Positions 1 to 6,697 of a stretch of DNA of 8,656 bases are shown piece by piece. The stretch is from an uncultured Lachnospiraceae bacterium. GTDB taxonomy: Bacteria > Bacillota > Clostridia > Lachnospirales > Lachnospiraceae. The notes beneath the pieces were generated by a model. That model made no database searches. It saw nothing but the letters and a program-made list of their open reading frames with translations, and had not been told where the DNA came from. Within the stretch, counting starts at the first letter, position 1; every line of letters begins with the position of its first letter. A program made the translations under genes and the position numbers. The stretch covers positions 1-8,656 of the forward strand of contig CALDLG010000016.1 of NCBI GenBank assembly GCA_937910785.1, read 5' to 3'.

Positions 1-1147
1 AAATATGAGAATCTGCCGAGCGAATTGGTGGTGAAAGCCGGGTATAAAACAGCTTCATCTCCCGTTCCCCCTTCTTGGCAACACAGGGCATTACGGATAC
101 GGTAAAGATCTGCGTTGGAGAAACATTCAGCTTTTGGGCAAAATAAGTCTTCATGACCGCACCGAACATCTGCTGAGGCGACTTGGCGGTGGAAAGCTGT
201 CCGACCATATGCGGAAAACGTGCTTTGAGAAAACGCACCCACCCCGGACAGCAGGATGTAAACATCGGACGTTCCTTCAGTTCTCCCGCCGTAAAGCGCT
301 TCAGGAACTCATTTCCCTCCTCCATAATCGTCAAATCTGCGGAAAAGGTCGTATCAAACGCATAATCGGCTCCCATTCGTTTCAGGGCATCAAGAATTTT
401 TCCGACACTGGCTTCTTCCGCCTTTAAGCCAAGCTCCTCACCCCAGGCCGCACGTACCGCCGGCGCAACCTGTACGACAACGATCTTCTCCTTATCCGCA
501 ATGGCATCCCAGATTTTCTCCGTATCATCCCGTTCCCTGAGTGCGCCTGTCGGACAGTGGGTAATGCATTGACCGCAAAGGGCACAGTCTGCCTCGCGAA
601 TGCTCTTATGTCCCGCCACATTGACGGTCGTCCAGGTTCCCGTTCCCTCCACATCCCAGACACCGAGTCCCTGTACTTTTTCGCAGACCTGTACGCAGCG
701 CATGCATTTAATGCATTTCGAAGAATCCCGGATTAACGGAAACTGTTTATCCCACGCCTGTTTTCCGACCTCCATCCGGAACGGAATGTCAATAATATTC
801 AGGTCATTTGCCACATTTTGAAGACTGCAGTTGCCGCTCCTTCCACAGCTCACGCAGCGGGAATCGTGCTGTGATAAAATCAGCTCCACCGTCGTTCTTC
901 TGTTTCTGCGGACCTTCGGGCTGTTCGTATAAATAACCATGCCCTCCTTTGCCACATTATTGCAGGAAGTGATCAGCCTGTCCTTTCCTTCCAGTTCCAC
1001 AACGCAGACGCGGCAGGCCGCAATTTCATTGATATCCTTCAGATAGCAGAGTTTGGGAATCGGAATTCCATTCTGTGCGGCGGCTTCCATAATCGTCGTA
1101 TTTTCCGCTACTGTTATTTTTTTACCGTCTATCGTAAGATTTACCAT
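1..1147 (-). CDS. hydA: [FeFe] hydrogenase catalytic subunit (3' end outside window)
   Basis: Catalyses reversible H2 formation or oxidation at the H-cluster; cytoplasmic, as no signal peptide is seen. The 382 visible codons show, in order: a [2Fe-2S] ferredoxin domain (C34, C45, C48, C62), the His-Cys3 cluster site (H94, C98, C101, C107), two [4Fe-4S] motifs (C145/C148/C151/C155 and C188/C191/C194/C198), then H-cluster motif L1 (TSCCPGW, C299 and C300) and L2 (MPCVAKKGE, C355, K358, E361). Numbering closely matches clostridial CpI. The third motif (the ExMACxGGC region) lies beyond the window, so the gene is partial. The ATG at 1147 overlaps the upstream stop codon by 7 nt, and AAAGGAGG lies 12 nt upstream (1160-1167). 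After about residue 368 the frame reads TRLSPPIRSADSHI, where relatives carry a DVDxVLTTRE-like stretch; a frameshift or deletion is possible. The partner is the upstream flavoprotein. Confidence 0.95.
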   Translation of the reverse strand, partial: MVNLTIDGKKITVAENTTIMEAAAQNGIPIPKLCYLKDINEIAACRVCVVELEGKDRLITSCNNVAKEGMVIYTNSPKVRRNRRTTVELILSQHDSRCVSCGRSGNCSLQNVANDLNIIDIPFRMEVGKQAWDKQFPLIRDSSKCIKCMRCVQVCEKVQGLGVWDVEGTGTWTTVNVAGHKSIREADCALCGQCITHCPTGALRERDDTEKIWDAIADKEKIVVVQVAPAVRAAWGEELGLKAEEASVGKILDALKRMGADYAFDTTFSADLTIMEEGNEFLKRFTAGELKERPMFTSCCPGWVRFLKARFPHMVGQLSTAKSPQQMFGAVMKTYFAQKLNVSPTQIFTVSVMPCVAKKGEREMKLFYTRLSPPIRSADSHI

Positions 1148-2973
1148 AATGTTTCTCTGCCTCCTTTGAATATGCCGTATCCGAAATGATCACAGCGAAG
1201 GCAGCGGTTCGCCTCCTGTTTTGCTTCTTTTTCGGTCATGCAGTTCTCCACGCCTTCAAAATCAAGGATTCTTTCACATGCTTCCCGTTCCGTCAGATTG
1301 ACTCTTCCGCAGGGCGTATTATCGTTTAAGCGGGGCTCCGGAATCTTTACGTCACAGGATATTTCATGACGGTATCCCAGATATTCATCAATATTGGCCG
1401 CGACCACCTTCGCCGCGGCGATCGCACTGATGACGGACGCAGGGCCGCTCGCACAGTCGCCTCCCGCGAAAACCCCCGGCATATTGGCAAACGTACCGGA
1501 TCTTTTGGTCACGATCCTGCCCCTTGCAACCGGAATACCGGCTTCCTCGAAATGTCTCGTCTCAATGTTCTGGCCGATAGCCTTAATCAGTACATCGCAG
1601 GGAATATACAGATCCTCTTCTCCGGTAGGCTTAATGCTCGCCCGTCCGTCACGGATGGCGCTCACCATCTGCGGCGTCACATAGAGCCCTTTCACATGAT
1701 TCTTCTCATCAACGGCGATCGATGCAGGAGCTTTCAGCGTCTGGAGCTCGATGCCTTCCGCTATGGCTCCGTCAATTTCACCGCGCAGAGCCGTCATATC
1801 CGACATCCTTCTCCTGTACACAATGCTCACTTTCTTCGCACCAAGGCGTTTGGCAGTCCGCACCGCATCCATGGAAACGTTCCCGCCGCCGATAACCGCA
1901 ACTTCCTTTCCGGTCAGGTCCATGATCTCATGTTTGCCGACGTTCCTGAGAAACTGAACGGCAGAGAGTACGCCTTCCGCATCTTCCCCTTCCAGTCCGA
2001 GTTTCTTGTCGGTGCTCGCCCCGATCGTAATGAGCACGGCGTCATACTGTTCCCTGAGTTCCTGAATGGTAATATCCTGTCCGATTTTCAGTCCATGCCT
2101 GACCTCGACGCCCGTTTTCAGGATACTTCGGATATCTTCGTCCAGCCGGTTCTTTGGCAGCCGATAATTAGGTATGCCGTAACGAAGCATACCGCCCAGT
2201 TCCGGAAGCATTTCATAGACCGTTACCTGATGTCCCATAAGCTGTAAATAATAGGCCGCGCTCAATCCTCCGGGACCGCCGCCCAGAACGGCAACGCGTT
2301 TTCCGGTAGAAGGAGCGCAGGCCGGCGGTTCCACCTCGCCTGCAAAATCGGCGGCCACTCTTTTCAGGCCGCGGATATTGATGGAATCATCCACCATATT
2401 TCTCCGGCATCTGGCTTCGCAGGGATGCTCGCAGATAAAGCCGCAGGTGGTCGGGAACGGATTGTCCTTCCGAATCAGACGGATGGCATCCTGATATCTG
2501 CCTTCCCCGACAAGCGCAATATATCCCGGAATATCCACATGCGCCGGACATAAGGATACGCAGGATACCGGCTGATTATATGTACAGGTACAGCGGTTGT
2601 TCCTGATATGCCCGATGTAATCATCACGATAACCGACTAACCCCTTATATACCATATTGGCAGCCTCATAGCCGATGGCGCAGTCCGCCGACTCCATGAT
2701 AGAAAGCGCAGTCTGCTCCATAATATCCAGCGTTTCCATCGACGCTTTGCCGTTTAAAACATCTTCGATAAAATGGCTCAGCTGTCCTAAACCGATTCTG
2801 CACGGCACGCATTTCCCACAGGTCTGCGCATGACACAGATCCAGAAAGGCGCGCGACATATCTACCGGACAGAGCCCTGGCGGACTGGATTCAATTCTGC
2901 GTTCCAGATCTTTATACAGACCTTCCATGACGATTCTGGCTCGATTCGGTGATGCAATTTCTAATCTGCTCAT
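1141..2973 (-). CDS. NuoF C-terminal [4Fe-4S] segment fused to GltD/NfnB-type FAD/NAD(P) oxidoreductase, hydrogenase partner
   Basis: A 610-residue cytoplasmic electron-transfer flavoprotein. Residues 1-110 match the C-terminal iron-sulfur segment of NuoF (C52GKC55VPC58, fourth Cys C98 in ADCAIG). Residues 125-210 are the Cys-rich N-terminal domain of GltD/dihydropyrimidine dehydrogenase proteins (C128, C130, C138, C142; then C177, C181, C185, C189). An FAD Rossmann motif follows (VAVLGGGPGG, 227-236), then a second dinucleotide motif (VAVIGGGNVSMDA, 358-370) and YRRR (386-389), which in GltD/NfnB relatives favours NADP(H). The closing FAD motif is GGDCASGPASV (504-514), and a CLRCD motif sits near the C-terminus. 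The FMN/NADH-binding 51-kDa domain of NuoF is absent, and no NuoE-like gene is nearby. The ATG at 2973 has an AGGGGG Shine-Dalgarno 5 nt upstream. Immediate overlap with hydA implies translational coupling and one complex. A role in passing electrons between NAD(P)H and the hydrogenase is inferred; bifurcation is not shown. Confidence 0.88.
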   Translation of the reverse strand: MSRLEIASPNRARIVMEGLYKDLERRIESSPPGLCPVDMSRAFLDLCHAQTCGKCVPCRIGLGQLSHFIEDVLNGKASMETLDIMEQTALSIMESADCAIGYEAANMVYKGLVGYRDDYIGHIRNNRCTCTYNQPVSCVSLCPAHVDIPGYIALVGEGRYQDAIRLIRKDNPFPTTCGFICEHPCEARCRRNMVDDSINIRGLKRVAADFAGEVEPPACAPSTGKRVAVLGGGPGGLSAAYYLQLMGHQVTVYEMLPELGGMLRYGIPNYRLPKNRLDEDIRSILKTGVEVRHGLKIGQDITIQELREQYDAVLITIGASTDKKLGLEGEDAEGVLSAVQFLRNVGKHEIMDLTGKEVAVIGGGNVSMDAVRTAKRLGAKKVSIVYRRRMSDMTALRGEIDGAIAEGIELQTLKAPASIAVDEKNHVKGLYVTPQMVSAIRDGRASIKPTGEEDLYIPCDVLIKAIGQNIETRHFEEAGIPVARGRIVTKRSGTFANMPGVFAGGDCASGPASVISAIAAAKVVAANIDEYLGYRHEISCDVKIPEPRLNDNTPCGRVNLTEREACERILDFEGVENCMTEKEAKQEANRCLRCDHFGYGIFKGGRETLW

Positions 2974-3040
2974 AAGTACCCCCTTGTTTCCTTTTCTGTT
3001 TTATCTGAATTTTCTTCGTTCCATAAATCGGATAACTCTT

Positions 3041-3046
3041 ATTATA
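3041..3046 (-). promoter_or_regulatory. Probable -10 box of the hydrogenase operon
   Basis: Read on the minus strand this is a perfect TATAAT, 67 nt before the ATG of the flavoprotein gene and just after a terminator-like hairpin, so it is well placed to start the two-gene hydrogen operon. The -35 match is poor: TTGTAG occurs but is 20 nt away, and at 17 nt the hexamer is TAGAAA. A short dyad, ACCT-2 nt-AGGT, sits directly beside the -10 box (3047-3056) and could be a regulator contact. The rest of the 2974-3095 gap is AT-rich and holds no gene that I can see. Confidence 0.55.
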
Positions 3047-3095
3047 CCTGTAGGTCCTTCATTTTTCTACAAAAAACTTCGTTTACTTTTTAACG

Positions 3096-3136
3096 AAAAA
3101 GAGCGGTCCCCGATATTCCGGTTCTCCGCCCTTTTT
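3096..3136 (-). terminator. Hairpin terminator, possibly bidirectional
   Basis: On the minus strand GGGCGG pairs with CCGCTC (one G-U pair), with an inner CCG/CGG helix, and is followed by TTTTT. It lies immediately after the stop codon of the 85-residue protein and before the hydrogenase promoter. The plus strand reads a similar hairpin with one A-C mismatch followed by TTTTT, so it may also stop opposite-strand transcription. The inner part of the stem is bulged, so the fold is moderate rather than strong. Confidence 0.6.
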
Positions 3137-3394
3137 CTATGTTTTCGTGCCGTTCATAAAATTTCTCATGATATCAATGCCCGCGGCCATTTTTTTCAGC
3201 TGCGGCAGTTCATGTCGCATGTACTCTTCCAGCTGCGTCAGCTCATTTTCGTCAAAGCCTCTGCTGGAAGTGATTCTGCAGTCGGGAATCTTTCCCTCCG
3301 CGCTCCGTTCTCCGTCCGTAAAAGAAACGAAGGCGTATTTCTTTCCACCCTTCGAACAGACGGGGGATACGGACATTTTCAGTTCATCGCTCAT
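3137..3394 (-). CDS. Small conserved-looking protein of unknown function (85 aa)
   Basis: I do not recognise a named family, although similar short proteins occur to my memory in Lachnospiraceae. The protein is hydrophilic with no signal peptide or membrane segment, so it is probably cytoplasmic. The first half looks beta-rich (SVSPVCSKGGKKYAFVSFTDGE) in short strands around a Gly-Lys turn; the second half looks like one long charged amphipathic helix (about residues 48-80, ELTQLEEYMRHELPQLKKMA). There is one Cys, at position 13, and no metal-binding motif. The ATG at 3394 is supported by GAGGA 6 nt upstream; the alternative Met at residue 7 lacks such a site. It follows the chemoreceptor gene by 51 nt with no visible terminator between them, and precedes a terminator, so the two are probably co-transcribed. 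A link to chemotaxis is only suggested by position. Confidence 0.7.
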   Translation of the reverse strand: MSDELKMSVSPVCSKGGKKYAFVSFTDGERSAEGKIPDCRITSSRGFDENELTQLEEYMRHELPQLKKMAAGIDIMRNFMNGTKT

Positions 3395-3445
3395 TGTCGG
3401 TCCTCATGTTTTCTCGAATTACCAGAGATTTCATCCGGCGGAAAC

Positions 3446-5197
3446 CTAAATTTGGAAATAAGAAACATCCTTCTCCAGTTCCTCCGCAATCTCTTTCAAA
3501 TCCTTCGCGGCCTCGGCAAGCAGATTGATCGTCGCGTTCAGCTCCTGCATCGCCGCATTGGTCTCTTCCGTCGACGCGGCGTTCTGCTGCGCAACCGCGG
3601 AAAGGTTCTGAATGACATCCGTCACCCGCACTCTCGCTTCATCGCACTCCTTCGTCTGCGCATAGATCTTCTCCGTCTCCGTCATGGAAGTTTCGATGCC
3701 CCGGCTTACGTCTCTGAATTTGTTCCTTGTTTCATCCAGCTTTCTCTGCTGTTCGCTTATGATCTCTCCCACTTCATCCATAATCTGAACGGAAGCCTCG
3801 GAATCTGCGGAGAGCTGTGTAATAATATTTTCAATTGTCTTGGCCGATTTATTGGAGTCTTCGGACAGTTTGGAAATCTGGGACGCAACAACCGCAAAGC
3901 CTCTTCCCGCTTCTCCCGCCCTTGCGGCTTCAATGCTCGCATTTAATGCAAGCAGACTCGTCTCACTGGCGATCGCCGTAATCAGATTGATCGCTTCCTG
4001 AATTCTTCCGACGGACTCGTTTGTCGTGCGCACCGACGCGCCGATCTTCCGAATCGCCTCATTCGTCCGGTCGTTTGACGTGCTCAGCTCACTGATGATC
4101 TGCTCGGATTCGTCATCCGCCTTTTTGATGCCGAGCGACACTTCATCCAGTTCTTTCACGCCGCTTACAATACGCTCGATCATTTCACCGATATTGGCAA
4201 CCTGAGCCGTTGCCGATTCAATATCCTCCGCCTGCGTCACCGCACCCTTGGAAATATCCTCGACCGCATGGCTGATCTCATCCGCCGTCGTACTCGTCTG
4301 CGAAGCCATGGACTCAAGAGAATCTCCCGACTGCATCAGGTTTGCCGTCGAATTTTTTATATTTGCGACCATACTCTGTAACTTTTCCACCAGATTATAC
4401 ATGGAATTGATCATCACGCCGATCTCATCCGACCGTTTCCTCGCTGCCGCGCTGATTTTCTCCGCCCCGCCGCTTAACTGCATTTTCAGCTGACCGCCCG
4501 CAATTTCCTCCAGCATTTCTTCCGCATGAACGACAATGCGTACGATGCCTTTTACAAGAAGTGAGCAGATTACAATAGAGATCAGCAGAATGACAAATGC
4601 AATGCCTGCAATACCGGAGGTCTGACTGATAATGACCGCATCTACATCCCTGCTCGGCCTTCCGGCAAATACCATACCGATAATCTGACCGCTTCCGTCC
4701 TTTACCGGTTTGTAATAAGCGTAGTAATTTTCACCGTTCACGACAATATTATCCGCATGATACTCTCCGCCCTTCTGTAATACGGCGTCGATCACCACAT
4801 CGGACGCTTTCGTTCCGACGATCCGGTCTCCCGTACTCTTATCGATCAGAGAGGTCGCCCTGCGCGTATCTCCGAAGAACAGCGTAACGGAAACATCGGA
4901 ATTCTTCGTAAAACTGTCAATCACCGCAGTGTTTTCTGTCACGCAATACTCCCCTTTGTAAAGAAGTTCCCCTTCCATATGGTAATCGCCGGAATCTACC
5001 GCATCATATGCCGCTTCCACAGCCTGGCACAAATTTTTCAGCCCGTTAAAGGCTTCCGACTTCATACCGTCCTTCAGCGCATTCATGGAAAACAGTGTAA
5101 TAATGACTTCCAGAATGATCATCGGTAAAGAACACATCAATACCATTTTGGGTAAAATTCCCAATCCCTTTTTCTTCTTTTTCTTTTCCCCATCCAT
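3446..5197 (-). CDS. Methyl-accepting chemotaxis protein with Cache-like sensor
   Basis: A 583-residue membrane chemoreceptor that would signal through CheW/CheA to the flagellar motor. Domain order: a lysine-rich cytoplasmic N-terminus (six Lys at 5-10), TM1 about 18-37, an extracellular ligand-binding region about 41-190, TM2 about 194-215, HAMP about 216-275, and a long coiled-coil signalling domain to the C-terminus. The sensor segment (LFFGDTRRATSL at 106-117, then GTKAS, VNGENYYAYYKPVKD and GMVFAGRP) looks like a single Cache domain of the sCache_3 type; the ligand cannot be told. The hairpin tip is clear: SETSLLALNASIEAARAGE (411-429) then AGRGFAVVASQISKLSE. No C-terminal CheR/CheB pentapeptide tether is seen. 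The HAMP region carries extra residues (SGGAEKISAAARK, 242-254) before DEIG. The ATG at 5197 has GGGGAG 8 nt upstream. No che or flagellar gene is adjacent, so it is an orphan receptor locus. Confidence 0.95.
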   Translation of the reverse strand: MDGEKKKKKKGLGILPKMVLMCSLPMIILEVIITLFSMNALKDGMKSEAFNGLKNLCQAVEAAYDAVDSGDYHMEGELLYKGEYCVTENTAVIDSFTKNSDVSVTLFFGDTRRATSLIDKSTGDRIVGTKASDVVIDAVLQKGGEYHADNIVVNGENYYAYYKPVKDGSGQIIGMVFAGRPSRDVDAVIISQTSGIAGIAFVILLISIVICSLLVKGIVRIVVHAEEMLEEIAGGQLKMQLSGGAEKISAAARKRSDEIGVMINSMYNLVEKLQSMVANIKNSTANLMQSGDSLESMASQTSTTADEISHAVEDISKGAVTQAEDIESATAQVANIGEMIERIVSGVKELDEVSLGIKKADDESEQIISELSTSNDRTNEAIRKIGASVRTTNESVGRIQEAINLITAIASETSLLALNASIEAARAGEAGRGFAVVASQISKLSEDSNKSAKTIENIITQLSADSEASVQIMDEVGEIISEQQRKLDETRNKFRDVSRGIETSMTETEKIYAQTKECDEARVRVTDVIQNLSAVAQQNAASTEETNAAMQELNATINLLAEAAKDLKEIAEELEKDVSYFQI

Positions 5198-5231
5198 GAT
5201 TCCATCTCCCCATTTTTCTTATTGACTCATT

Positions 5232-5262
5232 TGGTCATCACACAAAAATGTAAAAATGACCA
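5232..5262. repeat. 7-bp perfect inverted repeat in the chemoreceptor leader
   Basis: TGGTCAT (5232-5238) and ATGACCA (5256-5262) are exact inverted arms separated by a 17-nt AT-rich spacer. They lie between the predicted -10 box and the Shine-Dalgarno site of the chemoreceptor gene, about 30-60 nt downstream of the expected transcription start. The site could be an operator for a dimeric regulator or a leader hairpin. No T-run follows, so it is not a terminator. Confidence 0.5.
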
Positions 5263-5296
5263 TGACATTACGATAAGCCCATAAAAGTCTGTGGCT

Positions 5297-5302
5297 ATTA
5301 TA
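5297..5302 (-). promoter_or_regulatory. Probable extended -10 promoter of the chemoreceptor gene
   Basis: On the minus strand the sequence reads TGATATAAT, which is a TG-n-TATAAT extended -10 element. It lies about 100 nt before the ATG of the chemoreceptor. The hexamer at the usual -35 distance is only a T-run (TTTTTT), which fits promoters that rely on the extended -10. I see no SigD-like (flagellar sigma factor) promoter in the gap, so vegetative sigma-A transcription is the simplest reading. Confidence 0.6.
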
Positions 5303-5380
5303 TCACAAGACTATTCGAAAAAAAATATGAAATATGTGAAAAAACCCCTAAACTTTACGAAAACAGGCATCTTTCTTCCG

Positions 5381-5394
5381 GTTAAACGTTTAAC
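5381..5394. promoter_or_regulatory. 14-bp perfect palindrome, LacI-family operator-like
   Basis: GTTAAACGTTTAAC equals its own reverse complement. The central CG flanked by AA and TT is typical of LacI/GalR-family operators, and the core agrees with the inner part of the Firmicute cre site, but the outer TG and CA of cre are missing. It sits between the proA stop codon and the chemoreceptor promoter, about 80 bp upstream of that -10 box. The remainder of the 5198-5430 gap is AT-rich and contains no gene or clear proA terminator that I can see. Confidence 0.45.
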
Positions 5395-5430
5395 TTTTTC
5401 ACAAATCCGCTATCTTCTGACTTTTGGATA

Positions 5431-6681
5431 TTATGGCCGGATCTGTCCGTTTCCTGTGATCGTATACTTATACGTTGTCAGCTCCTTCAATCCCATCGGC
5501 CCTCTTGCGTGAAGCTTCTGTGTACTGATGCCGATCTCCGCACCGAATCCGAATTCAAATCCGTCCGTAAATCTGGTAGAGGCATTCACATATACACAGG
5601 CGGAATCAACGCACTGCAAAAATAACCGGGCATGGTCTTTGTTCTCCGTAATAATGGCATCGGAATGGCGGGTCGTATAGCGGTTGATATGCGCGATTGC
5701 CTCTTCCGTCGATGCGACCGTTTTCATGGAAATAATATAATCCAGATATTCGGTTCCGTAGTCTTCTTCCGTCGCCGCAAGGCAGTCAGGCAGCAAAGCC
5801 CTCACTTTCTCATCGCCGCGCATTTCCACCTTCTTTTCCCGCAGCGCTTCTCCCAGTGCGGGAAGGACCTTATCGGCAATCTTCTCATGAATCACGAGAG
5901 ATTCACAGGAATTGCAGACGCCAATGCGTTGTGTTTTGGCGTTTAAGACAATCGGAACGGCCTTCTCAATATCCGCATCCTCATCGATATAAATATGGCA
6001 GTTTCCCGTTCCCGTCTCAATCACAGGAATCGTGCTGTTCTCAACCACGGCGCGGATCAGGCCGGCTCCTCCCCTTGGAATCAGCACATCAACATAACGG
6101 TTGAGTTTCATGAAATCATTTGTCACCTGTCTGTCCGTATCGGTAATCAGCAAAACGGCATCCTCCGTAATGCCTTCCTCCGCCAGCGTTTCCCGGATGA
6201 TACGGGAAATAGCAATGTTGGAATAAAGGGCATCCTTTCCTCCCTTTAAAATAACGGCGTTTCCGGTTTTAAAGCACAGCCCGAAGGCATCCGCGGTCAC
6301 ATTCGGTCTGGACTCATAAATGATGCCGATTACGCCAAACGGTACGCGCAGCTTGGAAATGTGCAGCCCGTTCGGTCTGTCAAAACACTCCAGCACCTCG
6401 CCAAGAGGATCGGGAAGTTCCGTAATCTCTATCAGGCCGTCCGCCATCGCCTGAATCCGGTCTTCCGTCAGTCTGAGCCGGTCTAACAGGCCGGGATGCA
6501 TTCCGTTTTCTTCGCCGGCTTTTAAATCCTTTTCGTTCGCGGAAAGCATCTCCTGCTTTCTTGCCAGAAAAGCTCCTGCAACCGCCTCCAGCGCGGCATT
6601 TTTTTGTTCTGAGGACAATACCTGAAGTGCATATTTCGCCTCTGCCGCTCTTTTTCCCAATTCTTCCAAACTGCTCATCAT
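5431..6681 (-). CDS. proA: Gamma-glutamyl phosphate reductase
   Basis: Performs the second step of proline synthesis, the NADPH-dependent reduction of L-glutamyl 5-phosphate to glutamate 5-semialdehyde, in the cytoplasm; it works directly after ProB. The 416-residue length is the family norm and the aldehyde-dehydrogenase fold runs the whole length. Visible signatures include VPFGVIGIIYESRPNVTADA (113-132), TGNAVILKGGKDA (139-151), IPRGGAGLI (201-209), ETGTGNCHIYID (222-233), the catalytic Cys in RIGVCNS (C256), NASTRFTDG (366-374), FGFGAEIGISTQ (377-388) and ARGPMGL (392-398). No key residue appears lost. Start: two adjacent ATGs at 6681, with AAAGGAG 8 nt upstream that partly overlaps the stop region of the preceding gene 16 nt away. 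This is the last gene of the proline cluster. No convincing terminator hairpin is seen downstream. Confidence 0.97.
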   Translation of the reverse strand: MMSSLEELGKRAAEAKYALQVLSSEQKNAALEAVAGAFLARKQEMLSANEKDLKAGEENGMHPGLLDRLRLTEDRIQAMADGLIEITELPDPLGEVLECFDRPNGLHISKLRVPFGVIGIIYESRPNVTADAFGLCFKTGNAVILKGGKDALYSNIAISRIIRETLAEEGITEDAVLLITDTDRQVTNDFMKLNRYVDVLIPRGGAGLIRAVVENSTIPVIETGTGNCHIYIDEDADIEKAVPIVLNAKTQRIGVCNSCESLVIHEKIADKVLPALGEALREKKVEMRGDEKVRALLPDCLAATEEDYGTEYLDYIISMKTVASTEEAIAHINRYTTRHSDAIITENKDHARLFLQCVDSACVYVNASTRFTDGFEFGFGAEIGISTQKLHARGPMGLKELTTYKYTITGNGQIRP

Positions 6682-6697
6682 TATGTATGCTCCTTTC

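Noticed and set aside
1366..2247. A 293-codon open frame on the plus strand
   Set aside because: It lies wholly antisense to the flavoprotein gene, whose motifs are unmistakable. The predicted protein is rich in His and Arg with no recognisable domain, as expected of a shadow frame.
2927..3946. A 339-codon open frame on the plus strand running across the hydrogenase promoter, the terminator and the small gene into the chemoreceptor
   Set aside because: It crosses three features on the opposite strand and has a composition typical of antisense translation (Leu-, Arg-, Phe-rich with no motif).
5380..5399. Palindrome followed by TTTTT on the plus strand, as a terminator
   Set aside because: A zero-loop palindrome leaves only a weak AT-rich 5-bp stem, and no plus-strand gene precedes it. 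Operator-like use is the better reading.
5291..5512. A 73-codon plus-strand frame covering the intergenic gap and the proA end
   Set aside because: It has no good ribosome site, overlaps proA antisense and covers the predicted chemoreceptor promoter.
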